Positions 25,755 to 34,649 of a stretch of DNA of 64,000 nt are shown here, one piece after another (positions within the stretch are counted from its first letter, which is position 1; the number at the start of each line of letters is the position of its first letter). The stretch is from Brevibacillus brevis. Its GTDB lineage: Bacteria; Bacillota; Bacilli; Brevibacillales; Brevibacillaceae. The translations under genes were made by a program, and so were the position numbers. The stretch spans positions 6,349,501 to 6,413,500 of the forward strand of contig NZ_LR134338.1 in assembly GCF_900637055.1 (NCBI RefSeq). The letters are read 5' to 3'. Under the pieces are notes generated by a model, which saw nothing but the letters and a program-made list of their open reading frames with translations, was not told the DNA's origin and made no database searches.

Positions 25755-26792
25755 ATGATACAGCTAACCGATATTCATAAGTCGTATCAAGTAGGAAACA
25801 AGCAGGTAGAAGCATTGAAGGGCGTATCCCTGCAGGTGGAAAAAGGGCAAATCTACGGAGTTATCGGCTTTAGCGGAGCGGGGAAAAGCACCCTGCTCCG
25901 TACCATCAACCTGTTGGAGAAGCCGACCAGCGGTTCTGTGATCGTCAATGGTCAGAACATGCTGTCCCTCAAGGAAAAAGAACTGCGGCAAGCTCGCAAA
26001 AAGATCGGGATTATTTTTCAACACTTCAACCTGCTCTCTTCCTATAATGTCTTTGACAATGTGGCGGAAATCTTGCGGATGAATCGCGTCCCCAAAGATG
26101 TCATTAAGCGCAAGGTAGAAGACCTTCTCGGCTTGGTTGGCTTGTCTGATAAAGCAAACGCTTATCCTTCTCAGCTATCCGGTGGACAAAAGCAACGGGT
26201 GGGCATCGCTCGTGCGCTTGCGACTGATCCGGAAATCCTGCTCTGTGACGAAGCGACTTCCGCTCTCGACCCGCAGACAACCGAATCGATTCTGGAGCTG
26301 TTGCTCGACATCAATCGAAAGTTCAACCTGACCATCGTGCTGATTACACATGAAATGCAGGTCATCAAGAAAATCTGCGACCAGGTAGCCATCATGGAAA
26401 ACGGCGTCGTCATCGAGCAAGGCTCTGTTCTGGATGTTTTCAGCAATCCGCAAGAGCAAACGACCCGTAATTTTATCAAAACGGTTTTCGACGATCAGGT
26501 ACCACAGGAGATTTTGTCCAAGATAAAAGAAACTGGACCTGTCTCCAAAATTGTCCGCGTTGCTTTTCGAGGCGATGCCGCTCTCGATCCTGTCCTAGGA
26601 ACACTGTCTGCACGTTTTCCGATTAGCACCAATTTGTTGTACGGCTCGATTACGACCATTAAGGGAACGGCTCTCGGCATTTTGCTTTTGCACATTTCCG
26701 GTGAAGACCAGGCCATTCAGGATGGCATTCGCTTCTTGCGCGAATCCGTCTACCGCGTAGATATTGTGTCACCAGAGGAGGTGCGGAGCTAA
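25755..26792 (+). CDS. metN: Methionine ABC importer ATPase MetN
   Basis: A 345-residue ATPase: Walker A GFSGAGKST near 38, LSGGQKQRVGIARAL, LLCDEATSALDP, switch His in ITHEMQV. The C-terminal 95 residues form the NIL regulatory domain that binds methionine and trans-inhibits transport. AAGGAG precedes ATG 25755. Its TAA stop overlaps the metI ATG by one base. Confidence 0.95.
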   Translation: MIQLTDIHKSYQVGNKQVEALKGVSLQVEKGQIYGVIGFSGAGKSTLLRTINLLEKPTSGSVIVNGQNMLSLKEKELRQARKKIGIIFQHFNLLSSYNVFDNVAEILRMNRVPKDVIKRKVEDLLGLVGLSDKANAYPSQLSGGQKQRVGIARALATDPEILLCDEATSALDPQTTESILELLLDINRKFNLTIVLITHEMQVIKKICDQVAIMENGVVIEQGSVLDVFSNPQEQTTRNFIKTVFDDQVPQEILSKIKETGPVSKIVRVAFRGDAALDPVLGTLSARFPISTNLLYGSITTIKGTALGILLLHISGEDQAIQDGIRFLRESVYRVDIVSPEEVRS

Positions 26793-27454
26793 TGGAGCGC
26801 TTGATTGAAATGATTCCGGTATTCGGGCAATCCCTGCAAGAGACTGTCATCATGGTCGGGTTTTCGTTGTTCATTGCGACACTGATCGGGATTCCACTTG
26901 GGATTTTGCTGGTCATCACACAGGCCAACCACCTTTTCCCGAACAAAATCATTTATCACACCCTGAACACGATCATCAACATTGTGCGTTCGCTGCCTTT
27001 TATTATCCTGATGGTTGCAATCATTCCTTTTACGGAGTTGATCGTGGGCACTTCGATTGGGATTGAAGGAGCCATTGTGCCGCTCATCGTCTATACATCG
27101 CCTTACATCTCACGCCTGATGGAAACGGCCCTGCATGACGTAGATCGTGGCGTTATCGAAGCGTACCAGGCGATGGGCGCATCCCGGACGCAAATTATTT
27201 TTCGCATCATGCTGCGTGAAGCACGGCCTGGCATCGTCCTCTGCCTGACCATCGCTACCATCGGTTTGATCGGTGCTACTGCTATGGCTGGCGCAGTCGG
27301 TGCCGGCGGACTGGGTGATCTCGCCTTGCGTTACGGCTACCAGCAATGGGACATCGAAGTCATGATCATTACTGTCGTCATTCTCGTCGTCTTGGTCCAG
27401 CTCATTCAATCGTTGGGCAACTGGGCAGCTCGAAAACTGAAAAAGAGCGCGTAA
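26792..27454 (+). CDS. metI: Methionine ABC importer permease MetI
   Basis: A 220-residue permease with five predicted helices and the family block ALHDVDRGVIEAYQAMGASRTQIIFRIMLREA. It starts at ATG 26792, within TAATG shared with the metN stop, so translation is coupled. AGGAGG lies about 10 nt upstream. Confidence 0.95.
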   Translation: MERLIEMIPVFGQSLQETVIMVGFSLFIATLIGIPLGILLVITQANHLFPNKIIYHTLNTIINIVRSLPFIILMVAIIPFTELIVGTSIGIEGAIVPLIVYTSPYISRLMETALHDVDRGVIEAYQAMGASRTQIIFRIMLREARPGIVLCLTIATIGLIGATAMAGAVGAGGLGDLALRYGYQQWDIEVMIITVVILVVLVQLIQSLGNWAARKLKKSA

Positions 27455-27463
27455 ATCGAAGAA

Positions 27464-27495
27464 CCCCTGACCAGATTGCTCGTCAGGGGCTTTTT
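27464..27495 (+). terminator. Terminator of metQNI
   Basis: Perfect stem CCCCTGAC (27464-27471) with GTCAGGGG (27482-27489) followed by CTTTTTT. Confidence 0.9.
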
Positions 27496-27611
27496 TGTAG
27501 GTATTTAGACCGATCGTCACTGAAAGTTCGTTGGAATTTCGCCCGATATTCATGTAGACTTATATATAGAAATATAGAAGTCATTTAAATGAGAGGGGCT
27601 ACTCAAATAAC

Positions 27612-28046
27612 ATGAAAAAACTCATCATGATGTTGGTTGCCGTAATGCTCGTACTCGCTCCAGCCGGAGGTTTCATTGATCACGCCGACGCGAAAGGCTA
27701 TAAGTCCGGGAAAAAATCGTTCAATTCTAATACGGCTCCTACGAACACGCAAACGCCTAACAAAGCCGATACGAATGTAAATGCTTCAACAAATAAAGGT
27801 ACGACCACAACTCCTGCTGCTACAGCAAGCAAAAGCGGCGGATTCATGAAAGGTCTCATGATTGGTGGTCTGGCTGGTTTGCTGTTTGGAACCCTGTTCG
27901 CTGACATGGGTATTCTGGGCTCCATCCTTGGCTTCATGATCAACCTGATGGCGATCCTCGCTGTGATTATCCTGATCCGCAAAGTGATCGTCTACTTCAA
28001 AACCAAGCGTGAGAAGGAACAGGAACTGAATGCATGGAAAAGATAA
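27612..28046 (+). CDS. Small membrane protein resembling the N-terminal part of Tim44-like proteins
   Basis: A 144-residue protein: signal-like N-terminal helix, a low-complexity Asn/Thr/Lys linker (about 30-75), then a Gly-rich double hydrophobic segment (GGFMKGLMIGGLAGLLFGTLF followed by a long Ile/Leu helix) and a charged tail. Bacterial Tim44-domain proteins share this N-terminal pattern, but the Tim44 domain itself is absent. The ribosome site GAGGGG is about 13 nt from the ATG, which is long. It overlaps the next gene by 13 nt, so the pair is probably one operon. Function unknown. Confidence 0.7.
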   Translation: MKKLIMMLVAVMLVLAPAGGFIDHADAKGYKSGKKSFNSNTAPTNTQTPNKADTNVNASTNKGTTTTPAATASKSGGFMKGLMIGGLAGLLFGTLFADMGILGSILGFMINLMAILAVIILIRKVIVYFKTKREKEQELNAWKR

Positions 28047-28327
28047 CATTTTCTGAACAAGATATCATTAATGCGATCTGTATTCACGCAGCCTACAAAA
28101 AGCAGGTCAAGCCACAAGATATCTCCGTCGAGTTGATGTGGGACGAGGAGTATGGCTTCTCTGCTGAAATACACTGGATGGATCGCCAACAAATCTTCGT
28201 CGAGATTAATATGATTGAAGCGATTCGCTACTACCTGGAGACCCAGATGCAGCGCAACCCTTATTCCGCCGGTATCGAGCTGGTATTGGACGACGAACAA
28301 GGGATCATCGCTCATATTACCTACTAA
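28034..28327 (+). CDS. DUF2653 (YxcD-like) protein
   Basis: A 97-residue acidic soluble protein with alternating strand and helix pattern (EQDIINAICIHAAYKK at the start, EINMIEAIRYYLETQMQRNPYSAGIEL later), matching what I recall of DUF2653. AGGA sits five bases before ATG 28034, inside the end of the preceding membrane-protein gene. Overlap implies coupled translation and perhaps a shared role. Function unknown. Confidence 0.7.
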   Translation: MEKITFSEQDIINAICIHAAYKKQVKPQDISVELMWDEEYGFSAEIHWMDRQQIFVEINMIEAIRYYLETQMQRNPYSAGIELVLDDEQGIIAHITY

Positions 28328-28434
28328 AACAGGATAATCATTTGTTAACCTAAGGCCAATTTGTTCACGCATGTGAGCAGGTTGGCTTTTTACATATTGA
28401 ATTTGACCTCGTTCCGTTATATACTTTAACTTAG

Positions 28435-28449
28435 TGAAAATGATTATCA
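28435..28449 (+). promoter_or_regulatory. Fur-type box upstream of the YusV-like ATPase
   Basis: TGAAAATGATTATCA matches the 7-1-7 box TGATAATNATTATCA with one mismatch, 55 nt before the GTG start. Confidence 0.7.
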
Positions 28450-28503
28450 TTACTATGTTTACTTATACAGGTACATACTTTCATAAAAAGGAGTTGGCCC
28501 ATT

Positions 28504-29367
28504 GTGGAGCGCTTATACACGCAAAAGCTGGACATCGGATACGGTGAGCTTTCCATTGTCAAAGACTTGAACATCAGCATTCCTTCTGGAAAAATCACTG
28601 CCCTGGTCGGTGCAAACGGTTCTGGTAAATCGACGATCCTCAAAACTCTCGCGCGGATTATGAAACCAACAGGCGGACAAGTATTTTTGGACGGCAAATC
28701 GATCCACCAGCAATCGACCAAGGAAGTCGCCAAGCAACTGGCGATTTTGCCGCAAAACCCTACCGCACCCGATGGCTTGACCGTGTCTGAGCTCGTTACC
28801 TACGGCCGCTTCCCCCATCAAAAAGGCTTCGGCTCCTTGACCAAGGAAGACAAGGAGATCGTAAACTGGGCTATCTCCATGACCGGCATGGCCGATTTCC
28901 ATGATCGTCCGGTCGACCAGCTATCCGGCGGTCAGCGCCAACGCGCCTGGATTGCGATGGCTCTGGCGCAAGGAACGGATATCCTGTTCCTGGATGAGCC
29001 TACGACCTTCCTGGATATGGCTCACCAGCTAGAAGTTCTCAAGCTTCTGCAAAAGCTGAATGACGAAGAAAATCGTACGATCGTCATGGTCGTCCACGAT
29101 TTGAACCACGCAACCCGTTATGCACAGCACATGGTTGCAATCTCTCGCGGTACCGTTGTCGCTGAGGGAAGCCCTGCTGAAGTCATGACGCCTGAGATGC
29201 TGCGTAAAGTATTCAACATCGAAGCAGACATCCTGACTGATCCTCGCACGGGTGTACCGCTCTGCCTCCCTTATGAGCTGTGTCATGCTGTGGATCAAAA
29301 GCAACCAAACGAAAACACTCCCCAACCTGTTTACACGGAAGAGCGCAAGCTGGTTGGAGCCAGATAA
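28504..29367 (+). CDS. yusV: Orphan iron-siderophore ABC ATPase (YusV/FecE-like)
   Basis: A 287-residue ATPase of the iron-siderophore class: Walker A GANGSGKST near 38, LSGGQRQRAWIAMALAQ, ILFLDEPTTFLD, and VVHDLNHA. The YGRFPHQKGFG and PDGLTV blocks are as in B. subtilis YusV, an ATPase shared by several siderophore importers. No permease or binding-protein gene is adjacent on this strand, which fits a shared ATPase. It starts at GTG 28504; GGAG is about 10 nt upstream. A Fur-type box and a terminator bracket it as a single-gene unit. Confidence 0.85.
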   Translation: MERLYTQKLDIGYGELSIVKDLNISIPSGKITALVGANGSGKSTILKTLARIMKPTGGQVFLDGKSIHQQSTKEVAKQLAILPQNPTAPDGLTVSELVTYGRFPHQKGFGSLTKEDKEIVNWAISMTGMADFHDRPVDQLSGGQRQRAWIAMALAQGTDILFLDEPTTFLDMAHQLEVLKLLQKLNDEENRTIVMVVHDLNHATRYAQHMVAISRGTVVAEGSPAEVMTPEMLRKVFNIEADILTDPRTGVPLCLPYELCHAVDQKQPNENTPQPVYTEERKLVGAR

Positions 29368-29382
29368 TTGTTAGATTCCGCA

Positions 29383-29432
29383 AGCAAAAAGCCGGTTTTC
29401 ACCACGTTTTACGGTGTAACCGGCTTTTTGCT
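29383..29432 (+). terminator. Terminator after YusV-like gene
   Basis: Perfect 15-bp stem AGCAAAAAGCCGGTT (29383-29397) with 29418-29432, inner CACC/GGTG hairpin, T5 in the descending arm. Confidence 0.85.
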
Positions 29433-29441
29433 ATCCCTACC

Positions 29442-29669
29442 GATTACAGTTTTTCTGAATTTACTTCCGCTGATATTCTTGTTGTTCCCGGTTGCAGTCC
29501 GCCGAATTTCCAGTTGATTTTGGAATACGATCCCCAGCCACCGTTTGACTCGGGTTCACCTAAGAAGGCACCTGCTTTGTTGGTAGAACAAATAAGAGGG
29601 ATGTTACAGGAGTTTGCCAAGCGGGCCCCGGATATAAATGAAAAAGGCGACAGCCCAGGGAATATCTGA
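29442..29669 (+). pseudogene. Remnant of a DJ-1/PfpI-family gene
   Basis: The plus-strand frame ending at TGA 29667-29669 reads FSEFTSADILVVPG and then jumps to LEYDPQPPFDSGSPKKAP and a helix LLVEQIRGMLQEF. In DJ-1/PfpI-type proteins the first block is mid-protein (strand before the nucleophile elbow) and the second is close to the C-terminus. About 60-100 residues including the catalytic Cys region and the whole N-terminus are missing. There is no start codon or ribosome site, so it is a decayed gene. Its end overlaps the yclQ terminator. Confidence 0.6.
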
Positions 29670-29687
29670 CTCCCCTGGGCTGTCGCC
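29646..29687 (-). terminator. Terminator of the yclNOPQ-like operon
   Basis: Perfect 15-bp stem GGCGACAGCCCAGGG (29646-29660) with 29673-29687; T run on the minus strand. Confidence 0.85.
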
Positions 29688-29705
29688 ACTTTCTTTTCTA
29701 GCCTC

Positions 29706-30692
29706 TTACCACTTAACTTCTTTCAAAACTTCTTCAGCCATGCTGCCAGTGGAAACCAATCCGCCACCGGAGAGGTACCAGTAGTTTGCATCGAGGTAAA
29801 TGATATTGCCGTTTTTAAACGCTTTGGTGTTTTTGATCAAGTCGTTTTCGATCGTTTGTTTTGCAGAAGTGGAAGCGTCTTGGTTCTTATTCACAACTCC
29901 GCGGTCTACAACAAACAGGTAGTCCGGATTTTTTTCCATGATATATTCAAAGGATACACTTTGACCGTGGCCTTCTACTTTGATGTCTTTGTCTACAGGA
30001 GTGATACCAAGCTCTTTGTGAATCATGCCAAAGCGAGATCCTGGACCATAAGCGCTCAACTTACCTTCGTTCACCAATACGATCAGTGCATTTTTACCGC
30101 TTGCTGTTGCTTTCTCATTCACTTGCTTGATAGACTCATCGATTTTAGCCAGCTCTTCGTCTACTTGTGCTTCTTTACCGAAGATGGTACCCAATGTCTT
30201 CATGTTCTCTTTGAAAGATTCCATGTACTTCTCGTTGTCTACGCCCATGAAGATGGTTGGAGCGATTTTGTTCAGCTCTTCATATGCAGGCTCTTGACGA
30301 CCGGAGATGAAGATCACATCAGGCTTCATTGCGTTAATTTTTTCAAAGTCTGGTTCTTTCAAACCACCAACATTTGTGTACTTCGCATCTTTGAACTTTT
30401 CCAGGTACGGAGGAATGTTAGACGACTGTGCAACACCCGCTACTTCGATACCCAATTTATCCAAGGAATCCAGGACACCGTAGTCAAAAGAAACAACGGT
30501 TTTTGGATTCTTTTTCAGTTTTGCTTCACCCAATTTATGCTTGATGGTAATTTCCTCAGATGTTTGTGCAGCTTCAGGTGCTTTTGTCGCATCTGTCGCT
30601 GGTGTTGCAGGTGCAGCGCTATTTGAGCCGCATGCAGCTGTAAATACTGCCATCAGTACTGCCATAAACAGCACGAGTAGTTTTTTGTTCAC
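29706..30692 (-). CDS. yclQ: Siderophore-binding lipoprotein (YclQ-like)
   Basis: A 328-residue binding protein. The signal peptide ends in a lipobox (AVFTAAC), then an Ala/Thr/Pro linker and the two-lobe fold with a long connecting helix (VVSFDYGVLDSLDKLGIEV, FISGRQEPAYEELNKIAPTIF). GTG 30692 is chosen, six bases after GAGGTG; the longer frame runs through a non-coding 106-nt gap. Order and strong similarity of the upstream permeases to B. subtilis YclN/YclO suggest a petrobactin-type catecholate substrate. Confidence 0.85.
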   Translation of the reverse strand: MNKKLLVLFMAVLMAVFTAACGSNSAAPATPATDATKAPEAAQTSEEITIKHKLGEAKLKKNPKTVVSFDYGVLDSLDKLGIEVAGVAQSSNIPPYLEKFKDAKYTNVGGLKEPDFEKINAMKPDVIFISGRQEPAYEELNKIAPTIFMGVDNEKYMESFKENMKTLGTIFGKEAQVDEELAKIDESIKQVNEKATASGKNALIVLVNEGKLSAYGPGSRFGMIHKELGITPVDKDIKVEGHGQSVSFEYIMEKNPDYLFVVDRGVVNKNQDASTSAKQTIENDLIKNTKAFKNGNIIYLDANYWYLSGGGLVSTGSMAEEVLKEVKW

Positions 30693-30798
30693 TTCTCTCA
30701 CCTCTATATAGAATTTAAAAAGATATATAAAATTATTGATAGCTTGCTGATGAAAACCCCTGCAGGCCATCAAAATTTTAACGATAGGAGGATGGATC

Positions 30799-31557
30799 TT
30801 ACGCGAAATATACGCATATTTTGTTCTGTTCAATGTCTTCGATCTGGATATCCATGTCATAGACATCTTTTAGAGTTGGACGTGTGATGATCTCGTCTGT
30901 GGTACCCTCTTTTACGACCTTGCCGTCCTTGAGAGCGACAATATAGTCCGAATAGACAGAGGCAAAGTTAATGTCATGAATCACGATGACGACCGTTTTG
31001 CCCATTTCGTCTACCAGACGTCGCAGTACCTTCATGATCTGGACGGAATGTTTCATATCCAGATTGTTGAGCGGCTCATCCAGAAGGACATAGTCTGTAT
31101 TTTGAGCGACGACCATAGCGATGTACGCACGCTGGCGTTGACCACCACTCAGCTGGTCGAGGTACTTGTGCTGAATGTCCGTAAGCTCCAAATAACGGAT
31201 GGCATCATCAACATGCTTCCAATCCTCTTTTGTCAAATTCCCCTGCGAGTACGGGAAGCGACCAAAGCTGACCAGCTCGCGGATCGTCAACCGTACCGTA
31301 ATGTGGTTTGATTGCTTGAGAATCGATATTTTTTTGGCCAGCTCACTGCTCTTCGTCTGTCCAATCTCCTGGCCCTCAATGAAAACCTCGCCTTGATCCT
31401 TGGTCAACAGACGACTGATCATGGACAGCAAGGTGCTCTTCCCGGCTCCATTGGGTCCGATAAAGGACGTGATTTTTCCCTTGGCAATTTTCACAGAGAC
31501 ATCTTCCACGACATATTTGCTACCATATTGTTTTGAGACATTCCGGACTTCTATCAC
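30799..31557 (-). CDS. yclP: Siderophore ABC ATPase (YclP-like)
   Basis: A 252-residue ATPase, the same length as B. subtilis YclP: Walker A GPNGAGKST near 33, YLDQLSGGQRQRAYIAMVVAQ, VLLDEPLNNLD, VIHDINFA. It overlaps the upstream permease by 4 nt (ATGA). The 106-nt gap after it before yclQ contains no obvious promoter or strong terminator. Confidence 0.9.
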   Translation of the reverse strand: MIEVRNVSKQYGSKYVVEDVSVKIAKGKITSFIGPNGAGKSTLLSMISRLLTKDQGEVFIEGQEIGQTKSSELAKKISILKQSNHITVRLTIRELVSFGRFPYSQGNLTKEDWKHVDDAIRYLELTDIQHKYLDQLSGGQRQRAYIAMVVAQNTDYVLLDEPLNNLDMKHSVQIMKVLRRLVDEMGKTVVIVIHDINFASVYSDYIVALKDGKVVKEGTTDEIITRPTLKDVYDMDIQIEDIEQNKICVYFA

Positions 31558-32492
31558 GCTTTATTCTCCTTTAACAGAAGATAGATGAAGTAAACCCCAC
31601 CAATAAAGTTGACAATGACACTGAGTGTTGTGGAAAAAGTGAATACGTGCTTCACAATCAACGAACCGCCAACTAGAGCAACGACACTGATTAAAGCAGA
31701 GCCTACAAGCAAATGTTTATGCTGATAAGTTTTCATAAACTGATGGGCGACATTCGCTACCAACAGTCCGAGGAAGGTAATCGGTCCGACCAAAGCTGTC
31801 GCAATGGAGACGAGGATCGCAATCACGATGAGAAATCGCTTGATGACAAAATCATAGGGAATCCCCAGATTGATCGCCTGATCCCGGCCGAGCGATAACA
31901 CATCCAAATACTTGATGTAACGCCAGAAGTAAATTGCAATCGCGATGACCAACAAAAAGCTGATAATCAGCAAATCTGTTTTTACGTTGTTGAAGCTGGC
32001 GAACATCTTGTCTTGTACAACTAAAAACTCATTCGGATCGATCAACACTTGCATGAACGTGGACAAACTACTAAACAACGTGCCCAAGATCAATCCGATC
32101 AATAACAGGAAGTAGATGTTTTGCCCTTCTCTTTTAAACAGGAATTTGTAAAGCAGTCCTGCGAAAAGTACCATCCCCCCTGTTGAAATCAGGAAGTTCA
32201 CATTGGCGTTCATCAAAGAGGTTGCAGAACCAAAAACAAAGATCACAAACGTCTGGATGAACATATAGAGCGAATCCAGGCCGATGATGCTAGGCGTCAA
32301 GATTCGGTTATTCGTAATTGTCTGGAAGACCATCGTGGAAAAGGCGATGATGCATCCGGTTAAAATGATGGCAAGGATTTCTTTGGTCCGCCGAGGAAGG
32401 ACGTAATCCCAGTTGCCACTGGCGTTAATCGTCATGAATATGGCTATTAAAGCAATGGCCACAATCGACAGGGCACCTATCTTCGCTTTCAT
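31554..32492 (-). CDS. yclO: Siderophore ABC permease (YclO-like)
   Basis: A 312-residue FecCD-type permease with about nine or ten helices; the loop LGRDQAINLGIPYDFVIKR and VGPITFLGLLVANVAHQ are characteristic. It overlaps yclN by 4 nt and yclP by 4 nt, so the three are coupled. Confidence 0.9.
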   Translation of the reverse strand: MKAKIGALSIVAIALIAIFMTINASGNWDYVLPRRTKEILAIILTGCIIAFSTMVFQTITNNRILTPSIIGLDSLYMFIQTFVIFVFGSATSLMNANVNFLISTGGMVLFAGLLYKFLFKREGQNIYFLLLIGLILGTLFSSLSTFMQVLIDPNEFLVVQDKMFASFNNVKTDLLIISFLLVIAIAIYFWRYIKYLDVLSLGRDQAINLGIPYDFVIKRFLIVIAILVSIATALVGPITFLGLLVANVAHQFMKTYQHKHLLVGSALISVVALVGGSLIVKHVFTFSTTLSVIVNFIGGVYFIYLLLKENKA

Positions 32493-33442
32493 TGTTCATA
32501 TGCCTTTCTTCTCATGAGTAAGTACACGAATATCCCGCTGCCTATGACCCCAACCATCAAGCCGATGGAAATCTCGTACGGGAAGATGATGAGGCGTCCC
32601 AGGATATCACAGGCCAGTACAAACACCGCGCCAAGCAAAGCGGTATGAGACAAGCTTTTCTTCAGGTTGTCTCCCAGGTACAGCGTAACCAGATTCGGAA
32701 TAATGAGCCCCAAAAACGGAATCGCACCTACCGTGAGAATCACAACCGATGTCACACAAGCAACGATGATCAGTCCGATATTGACGACCTGCTTGTAATT
32801 CAACCCGAGGTTGATAGCAAACTCCTCACCCATTCCGGCAATCGTGAACTTGTTCGCGTACAAGTAGGCGATAATCACCAGCGGAATGCTTATGTACAAA
32901 AGCTCGTAGCTGCCTTTCATAATGGTAGAGAAATCTCCATGCAACCAAGCAGACATGTTTTGCATCAAATCGTGTTTATAAGCGAAAAACGTCGTAATGG
33001 AACCGACGATATTTCCAAACATCAATCCCACCAACGGGATAAAAATGGAGTCCTTGAATTTGATTCGGTCAAGGATCTTCATAAAGATAAATGTTCCCAA
33101 GAGAGAAAAAGCAAAAGCAACGAGCAGTTTTACCCATGGACCGGCATCGACGAATACCAAGAGAGAGATCAAAATTCCAAAGCGAACGGAATCCTCTGTC
33201 CCCGCAGTCGTGGGAGAAACAAACTTGTTTCGGGTCAGCTGCTGCATGATCAAGCCGACGATACTCATGCTTATCCCTGCGATGATGATACTGATTAATC
33301 GCGGAATCCGGCTGATCCACAGCACTTGCACTTTGTCATCCGTGAGATTGAACAGATCCCATGGCGATATATTTTTGACACCTATAAAAAGTGAAACGAA
33401 CGAGAGCAAAATAAGTGCTACAACCAAATATCTCTTTTTCAT
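32489..33442 (-). CDS. yclN: Siderophore ABC permease (YclN-like)
   Basis: A 317-residue FecCD-type permease. From memory it is closely similar to B. subtilis YclN across its length (RIPRLISIIIAGISMSIVGLIMQQ, RNKFVSPTTAGT, VGAIPFLGLIIPN, FPYEISIGLMVG). It is first in a four-gene operon in the B. subtilis order N-O-P-Q. Tandem Fur-type boxes lie upstream. Substrate by analogy: petrobactin or a related catecholate. Confidence 0.92.
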   Translation of the reverse strand: MKKRYLVVALILLSFVSLFIGVKNISPWDLFNLTDDKVQVLWISRIPRLISIIIAGISMSIVGLIMQQLTRNKFVSPTTAGTEDSVRFGILISLLVFVDAGPWVKLLVAFAFSLLGTFIFMKILDRIKFKDSIFIPLVGLMFGNIVGSITTFFAYKHDLMQNMSAWLHGDFSTIMKGSYELLYISIPLVIIAYLYANKFTIAGMGEEFAINLGLNYKQVVNIGLIIVACVTSVVILTVGAIPFLGLIIPNLVTLYLGDNLKKSLSHTALLGAVFVLACDILGRLIIFPYEISIGLMVGVIGSGIFVYLLMRRKAYEQ

Positions 33443-33498
33443 CGCGTCCCTACTCTTCTTACGTTTTCCTGGAGTTCTGTCACGTATTGACCCGAGTA

Positions 33499-33552
33499 AT
33501 TATATAGAGAATAATTCTCACCATTATCATTAATAAAGAGATTCATTCTCAA
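33499..33552 (-). promoter_or_regulatory. Tandem Fur-type boxes and -10 element of yclNOPQ
   Basis: On the minus strand TATAAT (33504-33499) is a candidate -10. TGAGAATTATTCTCT (33520-33506), an overlapping TGATAATGGTGAGAAT, and a second site TTGAGAATGAATCTC (33552-33538) resemble Fur 7-1-7 boxes. Confidence 0.65.
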
Positions 33553-33662
33553 TTAGAACTACCTTTGTTATATTAGCACTTCTTTATCGGAAGGGAAAGC
33601 TTTTTTTCATTAGTCGGCTAATTTTTTCCTCAACCTGTCAAAATACGGACAAGAACAAGAAA

Positions 33663-33688
33663 ACCGCCAGGGAAAAAACCCTGACGGT
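33663..33688. terminator. Terminator after the DUF4097 gene
   Basis: ACCGCCAGGG (33663-33672) with CCCTGACGGT (33679-33688), one mismatch, T-rich on the minus side. Confidence 0.7.
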
Positions 33689-33694
33689 CTTGAT

Positions 33695-34459
33695 TTATTT
33701 GGATGTGTACGAGCCTTTTATGTTTTGAACGGATCGCTCTCCGTTCCCATCATTCTCAATCAGCACATTTCCTTCGACGGTATCAATGACGATATCGCCG
33801 CTCTGGTCCGATATCGTCATGTCACCTTTATGCTTCCTGATATCCATATCACCGGACTGATCGTGAATCTCTACATTTCCACCCGTATTTTCCATGGCGA
33901 TATCACCTGAATCGTCTTCGATCAGTTTGAGGGCTGACGCGTCCTTGATTCTGATGTCACCGGACTGGTCACGAATCTCTACCTCTCCGCCCGTATTCGT
34001 CAATCGAATATCACCGGAGTCATCCTCAATCGTGAGCTTTCCTGTTAGATCCGTCATGTCAATATCTCCTGATCCATCGGTAAGGGCTATCAGGAGCTGT
34101 GCAGGAACTGTTACGGTTAGCGTCATATCCACATAATTAAAACCGATATCCGTGTTCGTTTCGGATCGTAGTATTGCGGTATTCCCATCCTTCTCGAGTG
34201 TAATGATGATATCTTCGGGTTTGACATTTTTCGATTTGATATTTGCATCTACATGAATTACGGTTGCTTTTTCATCACCTTTGACAATCAAATCGCCTGA
34301 ATCCGTCACAATATTCAACGCCTCGATGGACTCCGCAGGTAATTCAAGCTGTCTCTTTTCTTCTTCGATCTTGATCACGTTATCGCTGATCGTGCATCCA
34401 GCCAAGCCGATTCCCACAGCGATTAGACCTACTCCTATCCACTGTTTCATTTGTTTCAT
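33695..34459 (-). CDS. DUF4097-type repeat lipoprotein
   Basis: A 254-residue predicted lipoprotein: short signal with lipobox (GIGLAGC), then strands, then at least seven regularly spaced turns containing D-x-S-G-D-I/M/L (spacing about 17-20 residues), typical of a right-handed beta-solenoid of the DUF4097 family. Alternating units DDSGDI and DQSGDI suggest a two-rung duplication. AGGGG lies six bases before ATG 34459. It is monocistronic. Family function is poorly known; many members accompany envelope-stress regulators. Confidence 0.75.
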   Translation of the reverse strand: MKQMKQWIGVGLIAVGIGLAGCTISDNVIKIEEEKRQLELPAESIEALNIVTDSGDLIVKGDEKATVIHVDANIKSKNVKPEDIIITLEKDGNTAILRSETNTDIGFNYVDMTLTVTVPAQLLIALTDGSGDIDMTDLTGKLTIEDDSGDIRLTNTGGEVEIRDQSGDIRIKDASALKLIEDDSGDIAMENTGGNVEIHDQSGDMDIRKHKGDMTISDQSGDIVIDTVEGNVLIENDGNGERSVQNIKGSYTSK

Positions 34460-34604
34460 CCGTTTCCCCTCGATATTGGTTATTTTTACAAGATAAGTTC
34501 TATAACATCATAGCAAAACAGCGTAGAAGACAAATCAGGCTACAGGGTTGTTCTCTCGTCAGTCCGCAGACGGATATTCTTCTTGGTGATTGGTGAACAC
34601 AAAG

Positions 34605-34649
34605 CAAACGCACCCAGTTACATTACGAGCTGGAATTCGTTTGTTTTTT
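34605..34649 (+). terminator. Terminator-like hairpin upstream of the CheY-like gene
   Basis: CAAACG (34605-34610) with CGTTTG (34638-34643), inner CCAG/CTGG (34613-34616, 34630-34633), then TTTTTT. No plus-strand gene precedes it, so it may be a leader attenuator or an old terminator. The rest of gap 34460-34769 shows nothing I can name. Confidence 0.45.
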
